From Candidatus Zixiibacteriota bacterium (GTDB lineage Bacteria; Zixibacteria; MSB-5A5; GN15; FEB-12), in NCBI GenBank assembly GCA_034003725.1, contig JAVEYB010000001.1, positions 330,631-394,630 of the forward strand: 64,000 nucleotides of DNA, in the 5' to 3' direction. The notes below the pieces were generated by a model. That model ran no database searches. It saw only the letters and a program-made list of their open reading frames with translations, and was not told where the DNA came from. Position 1 is the first letter of the stretch; every line of letters starts with the position of its first letter. Shown in pieces: positions 19,138-29,300 of this stretch. The translations under genes were made by a program, and so were the position numbers.

Positions 19138-20796
19138 TTACTTCAGCATGGGGATCTTCACCCCTGCCTTTTTGGCGAACGTCTTCGCTTCTTTATACCC
19201 GGCGTCGACGTGCCGCATGATCCCCGTGCCGGGATCGTTGGTCAGCACACGGTTGAGCCGTTTGGCCATCTCCTTCGTCCCGTCCGCGACAATCACGATC
19301 CCCGCGTGAATGGCATTTCCCATGCCGACTCCGCCGCCGTGGTGAATGGAGACCCAGCTCGCTCCGGACACCGCGTTGAGCAGTCCGTTGAGCAGCGGCC
19401 AGTCGGCCACCGCGTCGGAGCCGTCGCGCATGGCCTCGGTTTCCCGGTACGGCGACGCCACGGAACCGCAATCGAGGTGATCGCGACCGATCACGATCGG
19501 CGCGGAGATCTTCCCTTTTTTGACGTACGTGTTCATGATATCCGCGAATCTCGCTCGCTCGCCATAGCCGAGCCAGCACACCCGGGCGGGCAGCCCCTGA
19601 AACGGAATCCGCTCCGATGCCAGGTCGATCCACCGCATCAACATCTTGTTATAGGAGAAGTTCTTCCGCACGATATCATCGGTCACGTGAATATCTCTCG
19701 GATCGCCCGACAGCGCCACCCAGCGGAACGGTCCGCGACCTTCGCAGAACAACGGCCGCACGTAGGCCGGCACGAATCCGGGATACGAAAATGCCTTCGT
19801 GAACCCGCCGGTTTCGGCCTGACCGCGGAGATTGTTGCCGTAATCGAACACCACCGCCCCGGCCTTCTGGAAATTGACCATCGCCTCGCAGTGTTTCACC
19901 ATCGACTCGTACGCCAGCGTGATGTATTGCCGGGGATTCTGTTTGCGAAGCCGCGTCGCCTCCGCGACGCTGTAGCCCGATGGTACGTAGCCGTTGAGTT
20001 CGTCGTGAGCCGATGTCTGATCGGTTACGATATCGGGAACGATTCCCCGGCGATAGATTTCCGGGAAAACGTCGGCGCAGTTGCCGACCAGGCCGACCGA
20101 GATCGGCGCCTTTTTCGCCGTGTGTTCGCGTATGACCTTCAGGGCGTCGTCGAGCGAACGTACTTTCTTGTCGCAGTAACCGATTTTGACCCGGCGATTG
20201 ATCCGAGCCTCGTCGACTTCCACGCAGAGCACCGACGCACCGGCCATCGTCCCGGCCAGCGGCTGGGCGCCGCCCATCCCGCCCATTCCACCGGTCAGAA
20301 TCCACTTCCCGTGCAAATCGCCTTTGAAGTGCTGATCCGCAATAGCCGCAAATGTCTCGAACGTCCCCTGGATAATCCCCTGTGTGCCGATATAGATCCA
20401 CGACCCGGCGGTCATCTGACCGAACATCATCAGGCCCCACTTGTCGAGTTCCCGGAAATGCTCCCACGTGGCCCATTTCGGCACGAGGTTGGAATTGGCG
20501 ATCAGAACGCGAGGGGCGTACTCGTGAGTGCGGAAGATCCCGACCGGCTTGCCGGACTGGACCAGCAGCGTTTCATCGTTTTCCAGCGCTTTGAGCGACT
20601 TCACAATCGCATGGTAGCAGTCCCAATTGCGGGCGGCTTTGCCCAGACCGCCGTAGATGATCAACTCTTTGGGTTTCTCTGCGACTTCCGGATCGAGGTT
20701 GTTGTTTATCATGCGAAGCGCGGCCTCCTGGTGCCAGCTCTTGCAGGATAATCTGACACCCCGAGGGGCTCGACAGACCTGTGCTTTGGTGGCCAT
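19138..20796 (-). CDS. hutU: Urocanate hydratase
   Basis: 552 aa, normal length. It adds water to urocanate with NAD+ as an electrophilic cofactor, giving imidazolonepropionate. The NAD-binding stretch [46 protein letters not shown] motif (DQTSAHD) and the C-terminal HHGGGVGMG are diagnostic. It is the first gene of a hutU-hutI-lptE transcript with a well-formed promoter upstream. Confidence 0.97.
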   Translation of the reverse strand: MATKAQVCRAPRGVRLSCKSWHQEAALRMINNNLDPEVAEKPKELIIYGGLGKAARNWDCYHAIVKSLKALENDETLLVQSGKPVGIFRTHEYAPRVLIANSNLVPKWATWEHFRELDKWGLMMFGQMTAGSWIYIGTQGIIQGTFETFAAIADQHFKGDLHGKWILTGGMGGMGGAQPLAGTMAGASVLCVEVDEARINRRVKIGYCDKKVRSLDDALKVIREHTAKKAPISVGLVGNCADVFPEIYRRGIVPDIVTDQTSAHDELNGYVPSGYSVAEATRLRKQNPRQYITLAYESMVKHCEAMVNFQKAGAVVFDYGNNLRGQAETGGFTKAFSYPGFVPAYVRPLFCEGRGPFRWVALSGDPRDIHVTDDIVRKNFSYNKMLMRWIDLASERIPFQGLPARVCWLGYGERARFADIMNTYVKKGKISAPIVIGRDHLDCGSVASPYRETEAMRDGSDAVADWPLLNGLLNAVSGASWVSIHHGGGVGMGNAIHAGIVIVADGTKEMAKRLNRVLTNDPGTGIMRHVDAGYKEAKTFAKKAGVKIPMLK

Positions 20797-20833
20797 ACCA
20801 CATACTCCCTGAAATCAATGCGTTCGTGCGCCG

Positions 20834-20862
20834 AATATAGGCCGCGGTGCGCCCCAAGTCAA
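20834..20862 (-). promoter_or_regulatory. Candidate promoter for hutU-hutI-lptE
   Basis: Minus strand TTGACT, 17-bp spacer, TATATT; -10 is 38 bp upstream of the hutU ATG. It is back-to-back with the plus-strand promoter at 20877. Confidence 0.65.
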
Positions 20863-20876
20863 TCGGACAACAAGAC

Positions 20877-20905
20877 TTGTTTGCGTGGGCAGAAGATTCT
20901 ATATT
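20877..20905 (+). promoter_or_regulatory. Candidate promoter for the GNAT gene
   Basis: Plus strand TTGTTT, 17-bp spacer, TATATT; -10 about 33 bp upstream of the ATG at 20938. Divergent from the hut promoter. Confidence 0.6.
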
Positions 20906-20937
20906 CCGACATTGACCCGAAGTTGGGGGATAGTACT

Positions 20938-21513
20938 ATGCCGATGCTGCCCACTCTCGACGGCGATAACATCCGCCTTCGCCAACTGAAGCGCTCCGAT
21001 GCCGAGTCGCTGCGCGCGAACGCCAACGCCCGAAACGTTTCCCGCTACCTCTTTCTACCCTATCCATACCGACTTGAGGATGCCTTCAGCTACATCGCCT
21101 TCACACAGCGTATGGCACGGCGGAAACAGACGTACCTCTACGGCGTCGAACTCCTTGAAACCGGTCAGATCATTGGCTGCATTGGTCTGCACCATATCGA
21201 ACGCGCTCACCGCCACTGCGAGGTCGGCTACTGGCTCGGCCGCAAACACTGGCGCAAGGGGTACGGCTCCGAAGCGCTCCGGCTGATCCTGAAGTTCGCT
21301 TTCACCGAACTGAAAATGATTCGGGTACAGGCTCGCACATCAACGGCCAACCAACCGTCATACTCTATGCTGGAGAAGAATGGTTTCACACGCGAAGGCT
21401 GTTTCCGGCACGTTCAATATCTCAAGGGTCACTGGCACGACTATTTCTGGTATGGGATACTGAAGAAGGAATTTCGTGGACTGGACAATTCCGGGCACAG
21501 ACCACACAAGTAA
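20938..21513 (+). CDS. GNAT family N-acetyltransferase (RimJ/RimL type)
   Basis: 191 aa from ATG 20938, which has a purine-rich TTGGGGGAT upstream and places the family start GDNIRLRQLKRSDAESL right after the N-terminus. The central WLGRKHWRKGYGSEALRLI contains the acetyl-CoA pyrophosphate loop (RKGYGSE) and IIGCIGLHHI and SYSMLEKNGFTREG are typical of RimJ/RimL enzymes that acetylate protein N-termini or small amines. The substrate is not predictable. Confidence 0.9.
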   Translation: MPMLPTLDGDNIRLRQLKRSDAESLRANANARNVSRYLFLPYPYRLEDAFSYIAFTQRMARRKQTYLYGVELLETGQIIGCIGLHHIERAHRHCEVGYWLGRKHWRKGYGSEALRLILKFAFTELKMIRVQARTSTANQPSYSMLEKNGFTREGCFRHVQYLKGHWHDYFWYGILKKEFRGLDNSGHRPHK

Positions 21514-21528
21514 AGGGATACGGGAAGT

Positions 21529-22122
21529 ATGGGACATCACCTCAATTCGATCGGGCGCGCGATTGCAATCGCATGGCTGCTCCTAACCTTGGCGGGCATT
21601 TCGTTCGCACAGGACCACCCACACAAGTCGGCCGCTACCGGTCGATTGATCTCACTGGGGACGACGGTTACCCCCCTGATTATCGGCAGCGTGCTGATCG
21701 GCAGCGGCGACGAAAACGACGATGACGGCACGCTGGCGGCAGGATGGATCATCAACCTGTCGGCCATGACGTTCGGTCCGGGTGCGGGACACCTTTACGC
21801 GGACCAATCCGGACGGTTCGTGGGCGGCTCGGCGATCCGCGCCCTGTGCATCACCGCCAGTCTTACGGCGGCCGCGGTCGGAATTGCATCGACGTTTGAT
21901 TTCGACGACGATGAGGATGATGACGACATCGGAGCGGCCTCGGCCGTCGTCATGGTCGGCGGGGCGCTGGCATGGCTGGGCTATTCGATCTACGACATTG
22001 CGCGGATCGGCAAGTCGGTGGACGAATACAACGCCCGTCAGGACCAGGTGCTGTTCTCCGCATCGCCGTATTACCAGCCGCAGGACAAAGCTGTCGGCCT
22101 GGCGTTGTCGATACGATTCTGA
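21529..22122 (+). CDS. Hypothetical membrane protein with acidic loops
   Basis: 197 aa. A signal peptide (hydrophobic core AIAIAWLLLTLAGI, cleavage near SFA-QD) is followed by three hydrophobic segments at about 45-58, 70-90 and 100-116, separated by acidic stretches (GDENDDDG; FDFDDDEDDDDIG), and a final hydrophobic segment near 130-150. The C-terminus ends in GLALSIRF, a strand with terminal Phe. I do not recognise a family. It lies 15 bp after the GNAT gene. Confidence 0.65.
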   Translation: MGHHLNSIGRAIAIAWLLLTLAGISFAQDHPHKSAATGRLISLGTTVTPLIIGSVLIGSGDENDDDGTLAAGWIINLSAMTFGPGAGHLYADQSGRFVGGSAIRALCITASLTAAAVGIASTFDFDDDEDDDDIGAASAVVMVGGALAWLGYSIYDIARIGKSVDEYNARQDQVLFSASPYYQPQDKAVGLALSIRF

Positions 22123-22249
22123 GCAGTTCGGAGTTCATGCGGGAAGCAGCCGCGGTGGCGGGCGCTTCCCACTGCCGAACAGCGTCGGAACCTGAACGCG
22201 CCAGGCGCCATGGGGAACCTGAATCATTACGCAACGAAGGACACGCCGT

Positions 22250-22576
22250 ATGCCACGCACAGCATTCGTGACGCCGCTCCCGAAGGACGCCGACAAATAT
22301 GTCCGGCTGATCAAGCCGGATGACAGTGTACGGTTTCACTCCGGCTACGTGACGCTGCAGCCGGGAGAGTCGGTCGGCGAGCACAGCACACAAGGCAATG
22401 AGGAGATCATTGTCGTCCTGCAGGGCGAAGGTGAAGCGCGGGCGGAGTCGATACCGTCGCCGCTGTCGTTCCGAGCGCCGGCGATTGTCTACATGCCGCC
22501 GCACACGATTCACAACATGACGAATACCGGGGCCGAGCCGCTTCGGTACGTTTTCACAGTGGCCCCCGTCGAGTGA
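22250..22576 (+). CDS. Cupin-domain protein
   Basis: 108 aa single cupin. Cupin motif 1 is GESVGEHSTQGNEEIIVVLQGEGEA (His plus Glu metal ligands) and motif 2 is PPHTIHNMTNTG, with the expected spacing. Small stand-alone cupins bind a divalent metal and serve as isomerases, dioxygenases or sensors; substrate unknown. It is 127 bp after the membrane protein gene and next to the repeat region. Confidence 0.85.
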   Translation: MPRTAFVTPLPKDADKYVRLIKPDDSVRFHSGYVTLQPGESVGEHSTQGNEEIIVVLQGEGEARAESIPSPLSFRAPAIVYMPPHTIHNMTNTGAEPLRYVFTVAPVE

Positions 22577-22610
22577 AGTGGGGACACGATCGGTATCGGA
22601 ACCGACCCAC

Positions 22611-22809
22611 ATAGGTTCGTTTTGTCATATTATGGGGGTCCCCATTTCTTGTTTGCCTCTTTTGGGGGCGTGGCGACCATGCGGCACCGCGGTCTCTGCA
22701 CAGGAGGAGGCGCCGTTTCTACCGTCGATGGTGTAGCGAAAGTGCGGGGGGATTGAGTCGAGGAGACGCGTGCGTCACGACGGAGAGAACGAGCGTCAAA
22801 TCAGGGAAC
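22611..22809. repeat. Dispersed intergenic repeat, copy B (about 200 bp)
   Basis: This is the partner of 9813-10013 in direct orientation, with the same start (ATAGGTTCGTTTTGTCAT) and same end (CGTCAAATCAGGGAAC). It abuts a tandem repeat array. Both copies begin within a few tens of bases of a gene end or start and have no conserved frame. Confidence 0.8.
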
Positions 22810-22859
22810 CCATAGCAGGCCGTGGGCGACCCCGGCTGGTGATAGTTCTGTGCGGTATT

Positions 22860-23040
22860 GGGGACAGTTGATCCCACCCCGGAGCGGTGGGCTACTCGGT
22901 TGCGGGATGGTGGGGCCAGTTGATCCCACCCCGGAGCGGTGGGCGACTCGGTTGCGGGATGGTGGGGACAGTTGACCCCACCCCGGAGCGGTGGGCTACT
23001 CGGTTGCGGGATGGTGGGGACAGTTGATCCCACCCGGGAC
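22860..23040. repeat. 52-bp tandem repeat, about 3.4 copies
   Basis: Units begin GGGGACAGTTGATCCCACCC at 22860, 22912, 22964 and 23016; period exactly 52 bp with only single-base changes (GGGGCC in unit 2, GACCCC in unit 3). Each unit contains the inverted repeat CCACCCCGGAGCGGTGG. There are no unique spacers, so this is not a CRISPR array. A hairpin (GTAGCGGCGGG.../...CCCGCCCTGCTAC) follows at about 23071-23106. Confidence 0.9.
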
Positions 23041-23217
23041 GGGCGGGAAGGTCGGTTCGTAATGATACTGTAGCGGCGGGCTCAAAGACGGACCCGCCCT
23101 GCTACGCTGTGCACGACGACGTACACCACGCACGCAAGGACGGTTGGCGGGATAGGAAAAGCCCGCAGGTCCCCGCTTTTTGTTGACACTCTGTTCTCCC
23201 GTGTGCAGACTCCCTGC

Positions 23218-23775
23218 ATGGGACGATTTGTAACTCCACCTCCGGGGCGGCTGATTATCTCGGTCGCATACTGCCATATCGATGCGCTCGCCGACTGTCT
23301 CACCCGGCTCGAGAAGGAATTCGGCGACGTACAGTTTGAGACGGTCGATATTCCGTTCACCGGCGAGCCGCGCCATACCGAAGAGATGGGCGACCCGCTG
23401 TCGAGACGTTTTTTCTCCTTTCATCGTATGGTCGACCGGGAGAAGCTGGTCGATCTCAAACGAGCCTGCTACAAGATCGAAGCGGCGTTTGCGGACCATG
23501 TGGGCGAACACTTGTTCCGGGCGGTCAATGTCGACCCCGGGATCATGAGTTCGGAAAAAGTAGTGATGGCCTCGTCGCACGAGTACAATTACCGGCTCTA
23601 CCTCGGACGGGGGGTGTTCGCCCAGATCGAGCTGATCTATGCGCGGGGTCGCTATGTCGGTCTACCCTGGACCAACCCGGACTTTTGTCACCCGGAGTCG
23701 CTGGAATTTTTCGCGCGGGTACGCAATGCGTTCGATATGGTCAGGGACACGGCCGCCGAAGCGATCAACCGGTAG
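23218..23775 (+). CDS. DUF4416 family protein
   Basis: 185 aa from ATG 23218 (MGRFVTPPPGRLIISVAYC). The blocks PFTGEPRHTEEMGDPLSRRFFSF, VNVDPGIMSSEKVVMASSHEYNYRLYLGRGVFAQIEL and LPWTNPDFCHPESLEFF match DUF4416, a conserved family found mainly in anaerobes and deep-branching bacteria. Function is unknown; the family seems to be cytoplasmic. It stands downstream of the tandem repeats with no strong Shine-Dalgarno. Confidence 0.85.
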   Translation: MGRFVTPPPGRLIISVAYCHIDALADCLTRLEKEFGDVQFETVDIPFTGEPRHTEEMGDPLSRRFFSFHRMVDREKLVDLKRACYKIEAAFADHVGEHLFRAVNVDPGIMSSEKVVMASSHEYNYRLYLGRGVFAQIELIYARGRYVGLPWTNPDFCHPESLEFFARVRNAFDMVRDTAAEAINR

Positions 23776-23916
23776 TTTTCCCCGGCGCGATTTCCCATTA
23801 ATCCAAACGCGGCGCCAGTCTGTCTATATCGGTAATCCGGATGCCGATATCGCCGCGTCATGTCCGCCGGAGTATAACAGGAAAGCCTCTACACCAAACA
23901 CACGCAGGGGATGCTT

Positions 23917-24777
23917 ATGGGTATGAGGGTCGGTCGGCTGGTGACGGCCGTTGCCCTGGCGGCGACAGTGGCGCCGACCTCGGGCTGCAAAGAGAGCGCC
24001 ATTCCGGTGCACTGGGCGGATGAGCCGATTACGGTCGACGGACAGTCATCGGACTGGCGCGATCTGACAACGAGGTATTTCGAGGAAGAGAAAATCGTGC
24101 TCGGCCTCGCCAACGACTCGGAGCGGCTGTATATCCTTTTCCGGTTCGGCGATCCCCGGTGGGCGCGATCGATCCGGATGTCCGGACTGACGCTGCGGTT
24201 CGATCCGGAGGGCGGCGACAACACGGTCACGCTGAACTACAACGGGGGACCCTCGCCGGAGCACTTTCGGGCGCTCGGGCCGGGCGTTGAAGGCGACGGC
24301 TCCCGACGGCGGACGACAGCGGGTAACGAAACTGCCGATGAGCTGCCGGTGCGCGAACGGGAGCCGCAGTTGCAGATCGAGATCGAAGACCGGATAGCCA
24401 GAATGCCGATAGCCTCGGACGGGTCGGTGGGCCCGATGGTGGCGTTTGCGATGGATCACGGCATGTATTGTTATGAATGCAGTATTCCCCTGGCGGAAAC
24501 CGAGGTGCGGTATTACGGACTGGGGGCAGCTCCGGGCGCCGCAATCGGTTTGAGGGCCGAGTGGGGCGGGATGCCCGAGGACCGTCCCGGTCGCGGCTTG
24601 GGCGGCGGCATGATGGGCGGCCCACCGGGGGGCGGAACGTTTGACGGCGGCGGTCCGCCCGGAGGACCGGGCGGCATGGGAGGGCCGCCGGGTGAACGGA
24701 TGCTGACGGCGGAGAAGCAGGATGTCAGCCTGACGATCGTGCTGGCGAGCGGCCGGCCGGAGACAGCAGGCGATTAG
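23917..24777 (+). CDS. Lipoprotein with DOMON/CBM9-like domain and Gly-rich tail
   Basis: 286 aa from the second of three close ATGs (23911, 23917, 23923), the one best spaced from GCAGGGG. Lipobox APTSGC. Residues about 30-205 have the pattern WADEPITVDGQSSDW...LGLANDSERLYILFRF, typical of the sugar/heme-binding DOMON-like beta-sandwich (carbohydrate-binding family 9-like). A low-complexity tail of Gly, Pro and Met (GGGMMGGPPGGG and similar) fills about 215-260. It is a probable outer-membrane or periplasmic lipoprotein; ligand unknown. A weak hairpin with T-runs lies about 24795-24845 downstream. Confidence 0.75.
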   Translation: MGMRVGRLVTAVALAATVAPTSGCKESAIPVHWADEPITVDGQSSDWRDLTTRYFEEEKIVLGLANDSERLYILFRFGDPRWARSIRMSGLTLRFDPEGGDNTVTLNYNGGPSPEHFRALGPGVEGDGSRRRTTAGNETADELPVREREPQLQIEIEDRIARMPIASDGSVGPMVAFAMDHGMYCYECSIPLAETEVRYYGLGAAPGAAIGLRAEWGGMPEDRPGRGLGGGMMGGPPGGGTFDGGGPPGGPGGMGGPPGERMLTAEKQDVSLTIVLASGRPETAGD

Positions 24778-24932
24778 CAGTGCCGACACCTGATGTACGT
24801 ACGGGTTACTCTCCGGTACACGACCTGAGTTTTTCTCTTTTTTTTGGCGGGCGCGAGGCACATACTGCGCGGTATTGAGAAGCAACGGATTTCATTCGAC
24901 GGCGCGCGCCGTCGCACGGGGATAAAACAGAC

Positions 24933-26195
24933 ATGGACAAGTTTGTGATCAAGGGTCCGGCGGTGTTGTCGGGCAGTGTACGGACGGACGGATCGAAGAA
25001 CGCGGCCCTGCCGATCATGGCGGGGGCGCTGCTGGTCTCACGGGGAGAGACCGTTATCAAAAACGTCCCGCCGCTCCGCGACATCAACACGTTTATCAAG
25101 GTGCTCGAACACCTCGGGGCGAAGATTACGTACGATCCGGGCGCAGCGGTGGTGACGATCAACGCCGCCACGCTGACCAACAACACGGCTCCGTACGAGT
25201 TGATGCGGCAGATGCGGGCGTCGTTTCTGGTGCTCGGTCCGATTTTGTCGCGCCTCGGCGAGGCCAGGGTCTCGCTGCCGGGGGGGTGTTCGCTGGGTGC
25301 ACGCCCGGTCGACTTTCACATCAAAGCGTTTGCGGCGATGCAGGCGGAGATCGAGGAAAAGGGCGGCTATATCATCGCCCGAGGCAAGCCGCTGAAAGGT
25401 GATATCATCTATTTCGACCGGCCGTCGCATACGGGAACCGAGAATCTGCTTTACGGAGCGGTATGTGCGAAGGGCAAAACGACCATTATCAACGCTGCCT
25501 GTGACCCGGAAGTGGTCGATGTCACGGGTTTCCTGAATAAGTCCGGAGCGAAGATACACGGCGCCGGCACACCAACGATCACGGTCGAGCCGGTGCGTTC
25601 GCTCAAGCCGGTCGAGTATACCGTTTCGGGCGATCGACTGGTAGCCGGCACGTACCTGATCGGGGCGGCGATGACGGGCGGCGATGTCGAAGTGTCCGGG
25701 ATTGAACCGGAGCAGCTCACTATGGTCCTGCGCAAACTTGCCGAGATGGGGGCGTCGGTTGTGTCGCAGAAGAAACGTATCAGGGTGACGGGCCCCAAGC
25801 GGCTGGCTCCCGTCAATCTGACAACCTTCCCCTTTCCGGGGTTTCCCACCGATCTGCAGGCGTGCATGGTGGCGGCTGCGAGTACGGCCTCCGGAACATC
25901 CCATATCAAAGAGACTGTTTTCGTAGATAGGTTCTCCCACGCGATGGAGTTCCGGCGGTTGGGGGCAGACATTCAGGTTGCCGGTTCGGAGGCGGTTGTC
26001 AACGGCGTTGAGTATCTGCAGGGGGCGGAAGTTATGGCGCCGGATATTCGCGCCGGAGCCGGCATCACGCTGGCGTGCCTGAGCGCCCGAGGCAAGTCCG
26101 AGATTCTCCGTGTTTATCATATTGACCGGGGATACGACCGGCTCGAGGAAAAACTGGCCGGACTGGGCGCGGACATAAGTCGACAGCCGATGTAA
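24933..26195 (+). CDS. murA: UDP-N-acetylglucosamine 1-carboxyvinyltransferase
   Basis: 420 aa. It transfers enolpyruvate from PEP to UDP-GlcNAc, the first committed step of peptidoglycan synthesis. The N-terminal SKNAALPIMAGALL, catalytic loop LPGGCSLGARPVD with Cys119 (Cys115 of E. coli; the fosfomycin target), and FPTDLQ...  DRFSHAMEFRRLGAD are all present. The Cys is retained, so fosfomycin sensitivity at this step is expected from family knowledge. It stands between the lipoprotein and the large outer-membrane gene. Confidence 0.97.
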   Translation: MDKFVIKGPAVLSGSVRTDGSKNAALPIMAGALLVSRGETVIKNVPPLRDINTFIKVLEHLGAKITYDPGAAVVTINAATLTNNTAPYELMRQMRASFLVLGPILSRLGEARVSLPGGCSLGARPVDFHIKAFAAMQAEIEEKGGYIIARGKPLKGDIIYFDRPSHTGTENLLYGAVCAKGKTTIINAACDPEVVDVTGFLNKSGAKIHGAGTPTITVEPVRSLKPVEYTVSGDRLVAGTYLIGAAMTGGDVEVSGIEPEQLTMVLRKLAEMGASVVSQKKRIRVTGPKRLAPVNLTTFPFPGFPTDLQACMVAAASTASGTSHIKETVFVDRFSHAMEFRRLGADIQVAGSEAVVNGVEYLQGAEVMAPDIRAGAGITLACLSARGKSEILRVYHIDRGYDRLEEKLAGLGADISRQPM

Positions 26196-26314
26196 CCGAT
26201 AACAGGAAAGATGAGGTTCTTATACCGACATGGGCTAAGGACAGGTCAGAAAGACGACTCTGCCGGTAGACGTTTTCGCCGGTTCGGTCGTCGTTATGCA
26301 AAAGGACACGGCAC

Positions 26315-29300
26315 ATGATGAAGAAACTGACATACGTTTTGGTCCTGGCCCTGCTGTTGTCTGCGGCTGCGCAGGCACAGGAGACCTATTTCGGCAAGAA
26401 CAAGGTTCGGTACAAAGATTTCGAATGGAGTTATATCCAGACCCGGCACTTCGACATCTATTTCTACGAAAACGCGTACCCCACGGCGAAATTTGCGGCC
26501 GCCGTGATGGAATCATCGTATGTCGAGATTTCCAACGCGCTGATCTATCGCCTGCAGCGGCGTATCCCGGTCTTCGTGTACAACTCGCATAACGATTTTC
26601 AGCAGACGAACATCATCTCCGGCCTGTTGCCGGAGGGGGTGGCGGGATTCACCGAAGCATTCAAGAGCCGAATCGTGCTTCCGTTCAACGGATCCTACTC
26701 GGACTTTCGTCATACGCTGCACCACGAGCTTGTCCACGGTTTCCAGTACGACATGCTCTACGGCAACATGTTCACGTCGCTGATCTCGCGCCAGCGCCTG
26801 TTTGATATGCCCTTGTGGTTCTCGGAGGGAATGGCGGAGTATCTGTCCATGCGGGGCTGGGACTACTGGTCGGACATGTTCATGCGCGACGCGACCATCA
26901 ACGGCTATTTGACGCCGCCGCTGTACATCAGCGGGTATCTCGCCTATCGACAGGGACAGTCGATGGTGAAGTATCTCGCGGACAGGTACGGCGACAAGAA
27001 AATCGGCGAGATCCTCCAGAAGGGCAAGATCTACCTGACCATGGACAAGGCCATGAAGGCCTCGATCAACCAGGACCAGGAGGAATTCTGGAAGGACTTC
27101 GAAAAGGAGATGAAACGCCGGTACTGGCCGGAGATCAACAAGCGTAAGGAACCGGATGAGTTTGCCAAGCAGTTGACGCGCTCGGGCGAAGACGGCTCGT
27201 ATTTCAACGAGAAGCCCGCGTTTTCACCCGACGGCGATAAGCTGGCCATATTCACGGATCGATCCGACTACACCGAGATCGTGCTTATTTCAGCGATCGA
27301 CGGCGAGCATCTCAAGCGCCTGGTGAAAGCGTCGCGTTCCGGAGATCTGGAATCGCTGCATTCGTATGTCAGCGGACTGTCTTTTTCCCCCGATGGGCGC
27401 TCGCTGGCTTTCGTGGCAAAATCCGGGGGCACTGACGGCATTTACCTGTACAGCCTCGACAACGACGACATTTACCTGCGCAAGCGGTTCGACTACTACA
27501 ATATTGTCGGACCGGCATGGTCGCCCGACGGCACGAAAATAGCTTTCGCGGCCCTCGACGGCCACAAGCGCGACCTGTATGTGTGGGATATTACCGCTGA
27601 CCGCGTGACGCAAATCACCGACGACCGCTTTGATGATTCCGACCCGACCTGGCTGCCGAATTCGAACGAGTTGATCTTCTCGTCCGATCGTCCCCACCCG
27701 GCCAACCCGGTGCTCAACGCGGTCGGCCACCCGCAGCGTGACGAGGCGGAGGGAATGCCCGGCGGATTCGTGTACGGCTCCTATAATCTTTTTCGGGTCA
27801 CTCTGGAGACGCGGCGGGTCTCGCCGGTCGATGTCGGTCCCGGCCCCAACACGGTGCCGAAAGTATCAGCGGACGGCACGAAGCTCGCGTTTATATCCGC
27901 GCGCAACGGCATCGATAACCTGTATGTCGGATTTCTCGACTCCGGAAACTTCTTTGCGGCGACCAATATCCTCGGCGGCGTGATTCACCACAGCTGGGGA
28001 CCCGAGGGCGACCGGATAGCGATGTCGGTTTTCCACAAGGGGCGGTTCGACATATTTGTCCTCAAGGATATCGCGCCGGCGGGAGAGAACGGTGTGCTCG
28101 AACCCACGGACTACGTGCTCGGCAAGTACGACAAACCGTTCGAGCGGACCGGTGAAACGGTGGTGTCGGCCGAAGATGCGGCCCCGCCCTCTGACGTCAC
28201 GACGCCGGTGACCGATACGGCTGTCGTTTCGACCGACAGCACCGAGGCCCAAACGCCCGCACAGCTGGCCGATGCATCGGAAGCCGACCTGCCGGCTGTC
28301 GGTTCCGATACGGCAGCGGCCGACACCGCCACGACGGCGGCTGCTACCGATACGACAGGAAACGACGGCGACGGCGCTCCGAGAGGGGAGTTTGTCGACG
28401 ACGAATACGTATTCCGATCGGATTCCATGGAATCCGACCCGCTCGACACGCTCATGAAAGACGTCACGGGCGGCAGCACGGAGTATCGCACGGCGCCGAT
28501 GGAAGAACCGGCGTCGTTCGATTCCATCCCCCCCCGACTGCCGAGCGGCGAGTACCAGATCCAGAAGTACAAAGTGAAGTTTACGCCGGATTTCGTGGGC
28601 GGCGGGTTGTCGTACGATACCTTTTTCGGTCTGCGCGGGCAGTCCTACTTCGTGTTCTCGGATTACCTCGGCAACCACCAGATATACCTTGCCACCGACC
28701 TGGTCAACACGATCGACCAGTCCAACGTGCAGTTGTTCTACTTCAATTACAGAAAGCGGATCAACTGGGGAATCGGCGGTTTCCATACCAAGAATTTCTA
28801 TCTCGACAACAATGACTTCCTGTTCAGCGACCGCTTCTACGGACTGCAGGCGTATTTTTCGAGGCCTTTCTCTATTTTCAGCCGTCTGCAGCTGTCGCTG
28901 TCGCAGTACTTCATCGACCGCAAGTACTACGACGAGCCGGACCCGAATTTCGGCAACGACCGGAGCTCGAAAGTGACGACCGCCGACTTCTCGTGGATCA
29001 CCGACAACATACTCTGGGGGAACACGGGGCCGGTCAACGGACGGCGCGCCAAGGTATCGGTCAACGCCGGCGTCAATCTGTTTGACTCGGACGACGTCGA
29101 GTACTACGCGGTCGAAGGGGACTACCGCAAGTACTGGCATTTTGCCAAGACGTTCTCGATGGCGTTTCGGGTGGCGTTCGGCGCGTCTGAAGGCGAGACG
29201 CCCAAGCTGTATTTCCTCGGCGGAACCACCAACTGGATAGGCACCCGTACGCTCGACGCAAAGGTGTACGACGTCGAAAACCTGTACTTCTCGGATGTCG

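Noticed and set aside
22719..23033. 104-codon minus-strand frame over the 52-bp repeats
   Set aside because: The peptide is only the translation of the tandem repeat (52 bp is not a multiple of 3, so frames shift each unit).
22860..23040. Possible CRISPR array
   Set aside because: Contiguous near-identical 52-bp units without spacers.
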